A stretch of 34,860 bases of DNA from an uncultured Clostridia bacterium (GCA_946493765.1 CAMMAZ010000027.1:1-34860), one strand, 5' to 3'; shown: positions 17,792 to 26,676, counted from the first letter of the stretch. Notes: a model not told the origin generated them from the sequence alone. Numbers and translations are program-made.

Positions 17792-19330
17792 TTATTTTTC
17801 GGGTTCTTCCCTAGCTTTTTCGATATAGGCGTTCAGCCGGCTTTCTGTCGCCTGCAATACTCCTTCCAACACGCGGATCTTTTCACTTTCCGCTTTGGAA
17901 ATCCCGTGCAGGTCAACCGTCAGCCCGGTGTATTTCAATTCTTTTTGCGCTTTGATGTCGTTGATTTTTTGCATAATATCCTCCCGCTTTGTGTAGGCGT
18001 AGATTTCTTTTTTCTCACCGTTTGAAAAGTCGATAAAGACCGGACGGCAATGTTTGAAAACGGAATAATCGACACCGTCGAAAAACAAATATCTGTTCTT
18101 TTCATTTAAAAACAGAACCAGTTTATCACCGGATTTTAAAATTTCGCTTACCGTTTGTTCGGTGATCGTTTCATCCAAATCCGACAGAATGAAAACATCT
18201 GTGCCGTCTGTGCACTGCGCGCCCTCCACATGCTGCACATCGGTTTTGGAAAACTGACGCAGCAGCAATTCGTTTGCGTTGGTTTCCGCCTTTTGGATGC
18301 CAAGCGCATCCAGCAACATTCCCGCGCAGTGATAAGCAAAGAGGTATCGATAATCGGTCAAAATGCGCTCATCAAAGCTGAAAGCTTCTTTTGCGCAGCC
18401 GCCCAACGACCGCACGGCAGTGGAATAAGCCGCCGCGGCTTTTTCAAATTGTCCGTCAACACAAAACGGCAGCAGCTCCGACGGCATGGCAAACGGCAAA
18501 ACCGTCGCTTTCCCGCCAAAAACCGTTTGATAGCAGCCCGCGATATCGTCCGGGTGCGGCTTGATGACCAAATGCATGCCGTCCAAAAAGTAATCGGCAA
18601 ACAGCGTGTAAAGCCGGTGCTGTTCGCCCAGCGGCATCAGCCCTAAATTGGCAAGATGCTGGGTAAGCAGCAGACCAAACGGCGGCGCGATGTTTTCCTT
18701 TTTGCAACCGAAAAATGAAAGCACCGTTTCCAGCTGTGCTTCCGGCAGCGACGCTAGAAGATCCACAACCGAAAAATGCCGCATTTTCGGATTTTGATAG
18801 CCTTCCTTTTGTTTGTTTGTGTCCGCCAACACCGCAATCGCATTATCATTATCTCCGAATAATTGCAGTTTATCATATAACCGGCGCTGTGTTTTGTTGC
18901 GGCTCATGTTGGTCAGCGCAAAATCCCGGTCGGATAAGACGCCGCAGCCCTCTTCAAAACAAACATACGGATACCGGGAAGTCACGACCAGCCAGCCGAA
19001 CGGAAAATGATCCGGACACAAAAACAAATGATCCTTGCGGCTCACCGGAACCGGCAATCCCTTTTTCATCATTTTGCAGGCAATTTTCAAAATCAGCCGC
19101 ATGGGAACGTTACGCCGTTCCAAAGAACGCGTAAGGTCGGTGATTTGGGCTTCCGGCAGTAAATATACTTCGTCAAAAATGCCGGACTGCCGGTAACGAT
19201 CCAGAAATGCAACCGAATTTTTATGAATATCCGATAACAGCAAAACCGATTTTTCATCGGTTTTCTCTGTCATACAGTGCAAAACACAGCACAGAATATG
19301 ATAGGTTGTCAATGCATAATAAATTCTCAT
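17792..19330 (-). CDS. Sialyltransferase-like GT-B enzyme (polysialyltransferase family)
   Basis: A 512-residue protein starting directly with a GT-B beta strand (MRIYYALTTYHILC). It has the two signatures shared by bacterial sialyltransferase families GT38/GT52/GT80: a D/E-D/E-G motif (FEEGCG, E126-E127-G128) and an HP motif (IKPHPDD, H259-P260), followed by a Ser/Thr element (AAYSTAVRSLGG). These groups bind the CMP-sugar donor. The last 40 residues (ESEKIRVLEGVLQATESRL) form a probable coiled coil. It is clearly related to the protein at 23623-25194. Its ATG overlaps the upstream stop by four bases (ATGA), so translation is coupled. With a CMP-acid synthetase in the same operon, transfer of a CMP-activated acidic sugar is likely; the acceptor is unknown. 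Confidence 0.8.
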   Translation of the reverse strand: MRIYYALTTYHILCCVLHCMTEKTDEKSVLLLSDIHKNSVAFLDRYRQSGIFDEVYLLPEAQITDLTRSLERRNVPMRLILKIACKMMKKGLPVPVSRKDHLFLCPDHFPFGWLVVTSRYPYVCFEEGCGVLSDRDFALTNMSRNKTQRRLYDKLQLFGDNDNAIAVLADTNKQKEGYQNPKMRHFSVVDLLASLPEAQLETVLSFFGCKKENIAPPFGLLLTQHLANLGLMPLGEQHRLYTLFADYFLDGMHLVIKPHPDDIAGCYQTVFGGKATVLPFAMPSELLPFCVDGQFEKAAAAYSTAVRSLGGCAKEAFSFDERILTDYRYLFAYHCAGMLLDALGIQKAETNANELLLRQFSKTDVQHVEGAQCTDGTDVFILSDLDETITEQTVSEILKSGDKLVLFLNEKNRYLFFDGVDYSVFKHCRPVFIDFSNGEKKEIYAYTKREDIMQKINDIKAQKELKYTGLTVDLHGISKAESEKIRVLEGVLQATESRLNAYIEKAREEPEK

Positions 19331-21417
19331 CCGGCATATTCCCTTTCAATTAAATCCTTCAGCGTTTCCATTGCATAGCCGTTGGAACCGACCGCACGGT
19401 TGACCGGATAATCGCCAAACAAACGCTTGAAATACCGGATCCTTGCAATCACAAACCGGCAGGCCTCATATGCGTCGGCGCCGCTGATGTTGCATAGATA
19501 TGGATATTTTGCAAACGCTTTGGTATAATCAGCAATAAAATCTAAGATGCCCTGCTGAATATCCTTGATGTAGCCATACCCTTCTGTTTCCGGCAAATCA
19601 AAGGAAAAGGCCACCTCGCCGTTGTCGTCATAAGAAAAGCCGGTAAAGGACGGTGTGGGCGACGCCAGCATCATTTCGATAAACACACTGTATAACCGGC
19701 CGACATGATGATTTTGCTTTAAATCCCGGTTTTTGCGCTGGGAGAAAAAGTAGGCGTCCATTTTTCCGTTGAGCAATGGTGCTTCGATGATATTCTGATC
19801 GTGCAGGTAATTCGCACCTGCAACAGCCCCGGTCACTTCACAGCCGATCTGCCAGCGATCCTCGATCAAATAGCGCAATGCGGAAAAGCCGCTTGCCGCC
19901 CAGCCGACATCCACGACACAGACTTTTTTGGCGTCCCCGATTTTTTCACGGTAATATTGCTGCGCCGCCTGCTCGCTTTTCAGGCAATGTGCTTCTACCA
20001 GATCCCAGTGCTTGATAAAGCACGCCACCAGCTCCTCATAAATCTCAGCAGTCACAACAGTTTCAGCAGAAAAGCCCGCTGCTTCAAGATGCGGCAGCAT
20101 TTCCGGCAGCCGCATGGAAGCTAAAATTTGCGCAAGGGTATATTTTCGCGATATTTTGTATTTGATATACCGCAGCAGATATTCGTTTCTAAAGCGCCCG
20201 GTCGTTAAATCCGTTGCGGCGGCACGCGACCAGTAGACATATTCCGTTTGCGCATTCGGATACAGTTTTGAATAAGCCTGCTTTAAAATATCGCCGTCCC
20301 GGGATAAAAACAGAATTTTATCGATCTTTTCATGCTTTGCTTTCTCATGGATAAAATGGCAATAGCCCAGCACAAAAAGACCGGCATAGCTGTAGCCGTA
20401 TTCATAATATTGGTTCAATTTTTCCATGCCGCTGCACAATTTGTTGTTCAAAATGCCGCGATAGGCGGAACCGACAAGCGCGGTCATGTCAAACGCGCGA
20501 TGCGGGTTGCCCAATGTGTTGACATTGCGCATGAACACCGCTTCGATCTGATTTTCCCGCGCCATTTTCACATCTGCGGTGAAATTGTCGCCGATATGCA
20601 AAATCCGCTTGTCCGGATATGCCTCCTTGACCTTTTCATATAATCCGCCGCGCCGTTTGGAAATGCCATAGGCGTTGGACACGAAAATGTTATCCATATC
20701 ATAGCCGCATTTTTGCAGCATTTTCTCTATATCTTCTTTTGGCAGATACATATCGGTGACCGCAATGACCGTTTTACCCATGTTTTTTGCCATGGAATAG
20801 ATCTGCTTCACATAAGGGTGTGCAAGCGCCAGCTCCCATTCGATTTTCGCTTCTATGCGCGCCGCCTTTTGCGGATCCACGATAAAATACCGCTGCAGCT
20901 GCTCATAGATTTCAACCAGCGTCACTTCGTTGCTGTCATTTTGCGCCAGATTTTTGGCGCGCGCCTGTTTTTCCGCCAGCACGCGATACCGGTAAAATCC
21001 GGGACATTTTAATTGTTCGCCGACAAGATAAAAAACGGATTTCGGGTCGTCGAAGGGTCTTAACAGCAGCGTGTCGAACACATCGAACGAGATGATATCG
21101 TGCACCAGGATCTTCTTCGCCAAAAAAGGAAAGCTCGGCCGTTTATAATGTCTGGTTTCGGGCTTATCGACAAAAGGACCCCGCGTGTAGTTTTTGCGTT
21201 TTGCGGCTGAAACCCGATGTCCCCGGATTCCGCCGCCGATCATCGATGCGATCCACAGGAAAAATAAATAAAATACCTTGCGAACCGGCCCTTTTTCCGC
21301 TTTTCCCTCTCTGTAAAACGCATGCAGGACAAAGCCGTTGCTGGTCGATAAAAACCGAACCAGCCGCATTTTGTAGCCGGAGAATTTCTTCTTTAGTTTT
21401 TTTGATAAATGAACCAT
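19327..21417 (-). CDS. COG5610-type HAD hydrolase, glycan-cluster associated
   Basis: A 696-residue protein. One hydrophobic segment lies at about 47-62. The HAD core follows: FDVFDTLLLRP (D112, D115), TDMYLP (T221, D222), K254 in GISKRRGGLY and HIGDNFTADV (D277, D282), a full catalytic set. The C-terminal half (about 370-690) is a second domain opening with KILFLSRDGDILKQAY and VCVVDVGWAASG. This two-domain family is known from polysaccharide gene clusters; its substrate is not established. It begins 3 bases after the aldolase stop and overlaps the next gene by four bases. The gene at 25191-26519 is a degenerate relative of its HAD half. Confidence 0.85.
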   Translation of the reverse strand: MVHLSKKLKKKFSGYKMRLVRFLSTSNGFVLHAFYREGKAEKGPVRKVFYLFFLWIASMIGGGIRGHRVSAAKRKNYTRGPFVDKPETRHYKRPSFPFLAKKILVHDIISFDVFDTLLLRPFDDPKSVFYLVGEQLKCPGFYRYRVLAEKQARAKNLAQNDSNEVTLVEIYEQLQRYFIVDPQKAARIEAKIEWELALAHPYVKQIYSMAKNMGKTVIAVTDMYLPKEDIEKMLQKCGYDMDNIFVSNAYGISKRRGGLYEKVKEAYPDKRILHIGDNFTADVKMARENQIEAVFMRNVNTLGNPHRAFDMTALVGSAYRGILNNKLCSGMEKLNQYYEYGYSYAGLFVLGYCHFIHEKAKHEKIDKILFLSRDGDILKQAYSKLYPNAQTEYVYWSRAAATDLTTGRFRNEYLLRYIKYKISRKYTLAQILASMRLPEMLPHLEAAGFSAETVVTAEIYEELVACFIKHWDLVEAHCLKSEQAAQQYYREKIGDAKKVCVVDVGWAASGFSALRYLIEDRWQIGCEVTGAVAGANYLHDQNIIEAPLLNGKMDAYFFSQRKNRDLKQNHHVGRLYSVFIEMMLASPTPSFTGFSYDDNGEVAFSFDLPETEGYGYIKDIQQGILDFIADYTKAFAKYPYLCNISGADAYEACRFVIARIRYFKRLFGDYPVNRAVGSNGYAMETLKDLIEREYAG

Positions 21418-21420
21418 GCT

Positions 21421-23019
21421 TTATTGCCTTTCACGTTGATTTTCGATGCTGTAAAGGGAGGAAGTGATCATTTGAATATCGAGATCTTGCGCGCGTTTTT
21501 CCAATTGCAGCTGGATTTCCCTGTTTTTCTGTTCCAATGCTTCTTTGGTGATAAATGCGTTATATTTTTCCTCCACATAGTTGGATGCGCCCGCGTCAAA
21601 CCCGTCAAATCCAGCCAACGCCACCTGTTTGACACTGCATTTGACCAGCCATTTGAGCAGCATGGTGCCCGCGCTGTCCGACGCATAGGAAGAAGTGTTG
21701 GTCAGCGGCGCATAATTGATGATCTGCGTGAATTTCTGATTTGCCGGGACATTTGAGGTTAGCACCGTTTTCTGATCTTCCAGGCGGTTTTCCAGCATTT
21801 CATAGCGTTTAACGCTGGTGACAAAAAACAGGTCCGCCCGAATGGATTCAGGGATAAAATTAATGCAGATCACGAAAGGATCATGTTTTGCAATATAGTC
21901 CCGAATTTTCTGATTTTCCGTTGCGACCGTCTTTCCGGGTGCGACCGCCAAGACTGTTTTGTTATGGAACAGCTTTCTGAAATGATCGGTCAGTTGTGTG
22001 TCGTCCACCGCGTTTTTCTGGAAAGACTGGTAAATGCTTTTGATCAGATCCTTGTCAAACCGTTTGCGGCTGCCCTGTGGAATCTGCTCGAGGATCTCTC
22101 CGATGGTATTGACATGCAGCGTCTGCTGGGACAATAAATACGACGCATAGTTGGGATGACAACCGTTTGCCGCCGACAAAAAATAAACATAGGAATAGCC
22201 CCACGGACTGGAGACATAGACCGACGAGAGGTATTGATCCACCAGCTCCAAAAGCGGCAGCGTGTCATACCGGCCGGGCGTCGTTTGATTGATATAATCC
22301 ATGATCAGTTCCGAACACAGGTTTCCGGCGCCGCGTCCCATGCCGTTTGCCGAACAATCGATCAAAATCGTGCGGTCGGTTTTATAGTCTAAAAGATGCT
22401 GCGCGTTGGCAAACGCCATTTGCAGATTGTTGTGCGAGTGAAAACCGATACAGATTCCCTTTTCCAGATTATAATCCGCTAAATACAGCTGCCGCTGCAG
22501 ATCCCGCTGGTACATGGTGCCGAGCGTGTCCACGATATAAAACGCATAAGGATGCAGCTGGTTGACCTTTAAAATCAGATCGATCAACTGCTCGTCCGGA
22601 TAAAAGGAACTGCCGACCGGCTGCATGAATAATCGATAGCCCTTTTCCTGAATGATTCTGCCATAGCGCAGCGCCTTTTCGATTTCGTCGGAATGGAAGG
22701 TCAGCCGGATGCCGGATAAACCATATTCCTGCGCCGGCGGCAGCAGCGCCGGATCCATTTCCTTTTCACCGATGGCGATCATCGCCACAAACATGCTTTT
22801 GCTGCCGGAAGGCAGCAGCGCATTGATCTGCTGCGGAGAGGAAAAAATCGAATCGTCCGGCTGGTAGGGTTTATCAGTTAAAAAGCCGCATTCAATAATG
22901 TCCATTCCCGCTTTTGACAGATTGAACAAAATATCCCGAATGGCATTTTTCCCAAAATGCCAGTTGTTCACATAGCCGCCGTCCCGCAGCGTGCAATCCA
23001 ATAATTTTACTTCACGCAT
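21421..23019 (-). CDS. DRE-TIM (HMGL/DmpG-like) aldolase fused to a C-terminal Rossmann-like domain
   Basis: A 532-residue two-domain protein. Residues 1-310 are a DRE-TIM metal-dependent barrel: LLDCTLRDGG (D8, R12, D13), IIECGF, GFHSHNN (H194, H196, N197) and DCSANGMGRGAGN (221-233), all as in 4-hydroxy-2-oxovalerate aldolases, so the metal and pyruvate-enolate site looks intact. Residues about 354-532 start VLAVAPGKT and contain SAGTMLLKWLVKCSVKQVAL and GFDGFD, weakly like DUF115/GT42 folds; that call is tentative. The ATG overlaps the stop of the cytidylyltransferase by 13 bases. Pyruvate aldolases make 4-hydroxy-2-oxo acids, the chemical class of 3-deoxy-ulosonic acids, so it may form the acid that the neighbour activates with CMP. 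Confidence 0.85.
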   Translation of the reverse strand: MREVKLLDCTLRDGGYVNNWHFGKNAIRDILFNLSKAGMDIIECGFLTDKPYQPDDSIFSSPQQINALLPSGSKSMFVAMIAIGEKEMDPALLPPAQEYGLSGIRLTFHSDEIEKALRYGRIIQEKGYRLFMQPVGSSFYPDEQLIDLILKVNQLHPYAFYIVDTLGTMYQRDLQRQLYLADYNLEKGICIGFHSHNNLQMAFANAQHLLDYKTDRTILIDCSANGMGRGAGNLCSELIMDYINQTTPGRYDTLPLLELVDQYLSSVYVSSPWGYSYVYFLSAANGCHPNYASYLLSQQTLHVNTIGEILEQIPQGSRKRFDKDLIKSIYQSFQKNAVDDTQLTDHFRKLFHNKTVLAVAPGKTVATENQKIRDYIAKHDPFVICINFIPESIRADLFFVTSVKRYEMLENRLEDQKTVLTSNVPANQKFTQIINYAPLTNTSSYASDSAGTMLLKWLVKCSVKQVALAGFDGFDAGASNYVEEKYNAFITKEALEQKNREIQLQLEKRAQDLDIQMITSSLYSIENQRERQ

Positions 23020-23684
23020 GCTGCATCACCATTTTTTACATATTTATTAAACAACACCTGCGCCAAATCAAAATCGACCGGTTCGTTGATGTCGCAGGCT
23101 TCCAGAAAATCAACCGGTATCAGCAACGGATTGTCCCCGGTTCTTCTGCCCTGCTTTGTGATCAACTCCTTTTTGAAGACATACATGCCAGTCGTTTCAG
23201 CATAGATATCCTCAATATCCTGCGTGCGCGGAATGCGGGTTTTATCATACATCGGCTGGCCGTCGATCCATAAAAATTCATTCAGTTTTTTCACCGTCAA
23301 TGCGCTGTCGTATTCGCCGTCCACCACGGCGTCCAAGCCGGTTTGCAGCGTCTCGGCCGCCAAAAACGGCGCTGTGGCGTGGGTCATTAAATAGACATTG
23401 GCGTCCACATCCTTCACAAAAGAACGGATCACGTCCAAAATCGGCGTCGAGGACAGGTCCAGCGACTGGCTGCGCTTTAAAAATTCCACCCCCGCCGGCA
23501 GAAATGGGATCACCGATTCGTCACTGCAATAAACGCAGATTTTGTCCAGCCCTTTCACCTTCGTCAATGTGTTTAAAATATATGTAATCAATGGTTTACC
23601 GCCTTCAAACGCCTTGGTATTTTTACCGGGCAACCGCTGATTGTTGAGTTTCACGGGCACGAAAGCCGCTGTTTTGTATCGCAT
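23007..23684 (-). CDS. CMP-sugar-acid synthetase (acylneuraminate cytidylyltransferase family)
   Basis: A 225-residue single-domain GT-A-like cytidylyltransferase of the NeuA/KdsB group. VPVKLNNQRLPGKN (9-22) is the CTP loop, though the usual R-x-G-S is KLNN; ATAPFLAAETL and IYAETTGMYVFKK are family landmarks and the C-terminus has DINEPVDFDLA (as in NeuA IDxxxD). It should couple a 2-keto sugar acid to CMP; the acid cannot be read off. AAAGGAG 8 bases before the ATG at 23684 fixes the start, which lies 62 bases inside the end of the upstream gene. No NeuB, KdsA or NeuC gene is in the window, so the substrate may come from the adjacent aldolase. Confidence 0.88.
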   Translation of the reverse strand: MRYKTAAFVPVKLNNQRLPGKNTKAFEGGKPLITYILNTLTKVKGLDKICVYCSDESVIPFLPAGVEFLKRSQSLDLSSTPILDVIRSFVKDVDANVYLMTHATAPFLAAETLQTGLDAVVDGEYDSALTVKKLNEFLWIDGQPMYDKTRIPRTQDIEDIYAETTGMYVFKKELITKQGRRTGDNPLLIPVDFLEACDINEPVDFDLAQVLFNKYVKNGDAACVK

Positions 23685-25194
23685 GCAAATAACTCCTTTT
23701 TTGATAATCATATTTTAAAAATAACTGCTGCGCAGACCGATCGTCTATTGATTGACCGGTAATCTGCACTTGTGCCTTGGTATATTGCAGCGGACGGGTC
23801 ACCGCCAATTGCTGCAGGCGTTCCCGTTTTTTCGGATCCCTGCAAAAAACAAACAGGCTGAAATACTGCGGCTGGATCAGCGAACCGGTCTTTGGACGAA
23901 CGCGGCAGCAAACACGCACCATGTCCCGAAATTTTTCTTTTGTCACACCGTTGGTATAGGCATCGGTGTTTAAAAATACCGCATAATCAAAGGCTTGCAG
24001 GGTATCCTCCTTTGCAGCGCAAACGCCGCTGTCAATCAGCAGAGATTCGTCCGATATGTGCAGCCGCACAGCATAAGCGTCCAAAAAAGGCTCGATCTGC
24101 TGCCGGTTCGCACCGTGATAGGTGATCTCCCCATCGAATAACAGGCAGCGCAAAACGCACACCAACGCAAAATAAAGATGCAAATATTCCCACTTTGTTT
24201 CAATGGATGTTCCAAATGAAAAGCTCTCTTTCACAAATGGCTTTAACCCGCCGATGGAGGTGGAACTTGCCGTCAGCGCCATGTCCGGCGCTCTGTCAAA
24301 TAAAAACGGCAGCAGCTCTGCATTGATATTTCCCGGTAAAATGCAGGCGTTTTCAAACACGCGCCGGTAATCAAGCCAGTTATCCTTTGGGTGCGGTTTG
24401 ACAATAATGTCGTGATTGGCGGCGATATAATCCACAAGCAATGTCGAAATCTGTTCCTGCACATCGAGATCCTTTTTAGCCATCGTCTGCAAATACTGCG
24501 TTAAAAACAAACATACCGGTTTTTTGGTGTTCACCGCAATGGTTTTCGCATGATAAAAGGACAGCACCTGCTGCCGGAGATTCTCCGGCATCTGCGACAT
24601 CGCCGCATAAATAGAAAAATCGGTCGCCTTTGCATCATGAAAATCCGGCTGCTGGTTTTGCAGGTCACAGAGTTTTTCCTGCACGATACTGCTTCTACCC
24701 GCGCCGTTTAATCGGTTGCTGATGATAAAATTCGTTTTATTAAAATGCTTTGTGATCTGCAAATACCGTTCCTGCTGCGACAGCATGCCGCTTGCATCCT
24801 CTATATAAACATAAGGGATGCGGTGATTCAAAAGATAAACCCCCATCGACCACTGGTCGGACGCCACATAGCGCTTTTCGCAGCTTTTGATATCATAATC
24901 CAGCCACTTTTCAAAGGCGGTGCTGATATTGTTGATCACGGTATCGATGGTTTCGGCTTCGCTTTTTTCATCCAGCGCATAACCTCTCGACAGCTTCAAC
25001 ACCGCTTCCGGAATGATTTTAATAAAAGAAAACCATCCGGTATCCTCCAGCTGTTTTTTTAAGATTTCCAGCTGCTCTTTGGGCTGGATAAACTCCACGA
25101 TATATAAACAGCAGTCTTTTTCTTTGTTGACTGTCAGCCGGTGGGTGATCACATAAAGCAGCTGATACATCGTCGATATATGATATAAAATCAT
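23623..25194 (-). CDS. Sialyltransferase-like GT-B enzyme, second copy
   Basis: A 523-residue relative of the protein at 17792-19330. The two align from the first strand (MILYHISTMYQLL against MRIYYALTTYHIL) through IEDASGMLS (E132-D133, with alanine at the motif glycine) to IVKPHPKDN (H268-P269) and ALTASSTSIGGLKPF. These fit the D/E-D/E-G, HP and SS/ST motifs of bacterial sialyltransferases. The Gly-to-Ala change in the first motif may alter acceptor use or activity. A long open frame extends upstream to 25380, but the ATG at 25194 has GGAGG 7 bases before it and overlaps the upstream stop as ATGA, so I start there. Probably transfers a CMP-activated acidic sugar. Confidence 0.8.
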   Translation of the reverse strand: MILYHISTMYQLLYVITHRLTVNKEKDCCLYIVEFIQPKEQLEILKKQLEDTGWFSFIKIIPEAVLKLSRGYALDEKSEAETIDTVINNISTAFEKWLDYDIKSCEKRYVASDQWSMGVYLLNHRIPYVYIEDASGMLSQQERYLQITKHFNKTNFIISNRLNGAGRSSIVQEKLCDLQNQQPDFHDAKATDFSIYAAMSQMPENLRQQVLSFYHAKTIAVNTKKPVCLFLTQYLQTMAKKDLDVQEQISTLLVDYIAANHDIIVKPHPKDNWLDYRRVFENACILPGNINAELLPFLFDRAPDMALTASSTSIGGLKPFVKESFSFGTSIETKWEYLHLYFALVCVLRCLLFDGEITYHGANRQQIEPFLDAYAVRLHISDESLLIDSGVCAAKEDTLQAFDYAVFLNTDAYTNGVTKEKFRDMVRVCCRVRPKTGSLIQPQYFSLFVFCRDPKKRERLQQLAVTRPLQYTKAQVQITGQSIDDRSAQQLFLKYDYQKRSYLHAIQNSGFRARETQQSAVAR

Positions 25195-26519
25195 GCGGTT
25201 GCCTCCTTTGCAAGCAGCCCGATCATCCGCCGCGCGCCTGCGTTTAGCAGCCGTTGGGCATTTTCCCGCAGTTGACTTTCCGATGGAATGCAGTCTCCCG
25301 CAAAAGAAAAAAATTGTCTGCAATAATCCAAAACGCCGTTTTGCACTGCCACACACAATTCCGGATCGTTTTGATCGCAAAGCGTTTCAAAAACACCGCT
25401 ATAAGGTTTTAAACAGGTTTCAAAGTGCGACCCGATCTCCACATCTGCCGGCGGATCAGACAGGCGCATATCAAATTGCTCGATCGCAAGCAGCGGTAAA
25501 AAATCGTCGATATCTCCGGAGTAGCACAAAGGCTTCCCCATCTGTTTTAAAGTTATCATCTGTGCGAACACAAACGGGGCCAAACAGCAAAAGGAAAGTT
25601 CATAGACAAAATGCTCGCCGCGCTGTGTATTCAAAAGATGCGTTCCGATCAAATGCAGATAAATAAACCGGAAAGGCTGTGTCAATTCCGGAAAATCGAT
25701 TTTCTGTGTGACAAACCGATCCGGTGTGTAAAAATACAGATCATTCCCCCGCCGTGCCGCCGGCTTTAAAAAATGCCGGAATGCACTGCCAAGCGCAATC
25801 ACTTTTGTTTCTTTTGCTTCATCTTTTAACAGTTGTGCGACCGACTTTCCGGTGTCCCCGGTCGTCTGCACCGTTTGCAGGTCAAAGCCGCAATTTTGCA
25901 AAACCGTCTGCATAAATGCAGCACTGTAGCTGGTTTGAATGATCCCGGTCACCGGGACATGATTATAGCTTAACATTTCCATTGCGCGCAGCATATAGGG
26001 ATTCGCATAGCAGCAGCGTTCAAACAAAGAAAGTTCGGTTTGTGGGGTAATCTTGCGCCCCAATCGCTTTGAAATGCCGGCATAAATCAAGTCAATGCTG
26101 TGTTTTGCATGATCCAGCTGTTTTCTGCACACCGCAAAACCGTCGATCGAAAGTTGGTTTTCGATCAACTGGTAAAACTGTGTTTTTTCTATTCGCGGGA
26201 TAATCAGACTGCCCAAAACATCGGTATAGGCGCGTTTGGCCGTCAAAGCAGTTGACATAAATTCATGAACCGCCGGCCGGTGCAATTTTGCAAATAACGG
26301 TTCTTCCCCAAAACGCACTTCCTTTTGCCGTCCGGAAAATGGCAGCCGGTCTTTGCAGTTGATCTGCAAAAGTTTCAATCCAAAGGAAATCGGAGAATTG
26401 GTGGCGCTTTCACGATCCGCGTTTCGCAGTCTTGCGCAGTGAAAATAGATATTTGCATTGCCGCTTAATAGTAAATTGTATAAACGCAAAATAAAATCCG
26501 GCGACAACTTTTCCAGCAT
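25191..26519 (-). CDS. Degenerate COG5610-like HAD protein, catalytic motifs lost
   Basis: A 442-residue protein with no obvious annotation. By eye it aligns with the HAD half of the 19327-21417 protein: YTDVLGSLIIP (100 on) against FDVFDTLLLRP, FYQLIENQL against FYLVGEQL, and AFMQTVLQNCGFDLQTV against DIEKMLQKCGYDMDNI. The catalytic positions are changed: the second motif I Asp is Gly103, the motif II TD is Gln195-Thr196, and the motif IV GDN is Gly-Ser-Ala (244-246). It is therefore probably a non-hydrolytic binding or scaffold protein rather than a broken gene, since the frame is intact and GGAG lies 8 bases before the ATG. It is first in the polymer operon and its stop overlaps the next ATG. 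No clear consensus promoter was found upstream. Confidence 0.72.
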   Translation of the reverse strand: MLEKLSPDFILRLYNLLLSGNANIYFHCARLRNADRESATNSPISFGLKLLQINCKDRLPFSGRQKEVRFGEEPLFAKLHRPAVHEFMSTALTAKRAYTDVLGSLIIPRIEKTQFYQLIENQLSIDGFAVCRKQLDHAKHSIDLIYAGISKRLGRKITPQTELSLFERCCYANPYMLRAMEMLSYNHVPVTGIIQTSYSAAFMQTVLQNCGFDLQTVQTTGDTGKSVAQLLKDEAKETKVIALGSAFRHFLKPAARRGNDLYFYTPDRFVTQKIDFPELTQPFRFIYLHLIGTHLLNTQRGEHFVYELSFCCLAPFVFAQMITLKQMGKPLCYSGDIDDFLPLLAIEQFDMRLSDPPADVEIGSHFETCLKPYSGVFETLCDQNDPELCVAVQNGVLDYCRQFFSFAGDCIPSESQLRENAQRLLNAGARRMIGLLAKEATA

Positions 26520-26647
26520 TTTTTCATCTCCGTTAAAAATATTTCGTTGTTTTCTGTCATTTGTTTTTATGATACTGCAATTTGTGTTAATTCCTCTACC
26601 GGGCGTTTGTTAAAAACGTGATAAGGGCTTTCCTTTGTTTTCCGGGG

Positions 26648-26676
26648 TTGATGTTTTTTTCCATTTATGCTATAAT
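26648..26676 (+). promoter_or_regulatory. Promoter of murI-DUF1934-argS
   Basis: TATAAT (26671-26676) preceded by TGC, an extended -10, with TTGATG (26648-26653) 17 bases upstream. The leader before murI is about 75 bases and AT-rich, with no T-box or other recognised element. Confidence 0.75.

Noticed and set aside
25195..25380. N-terminal extension of the sialyltransferase-like protein
   Set aside because: The extension lies within the upstream gene, is low in family likeness, and the ATG at 25194 has an ideal ribosome site and begins at the first GT-B strand.
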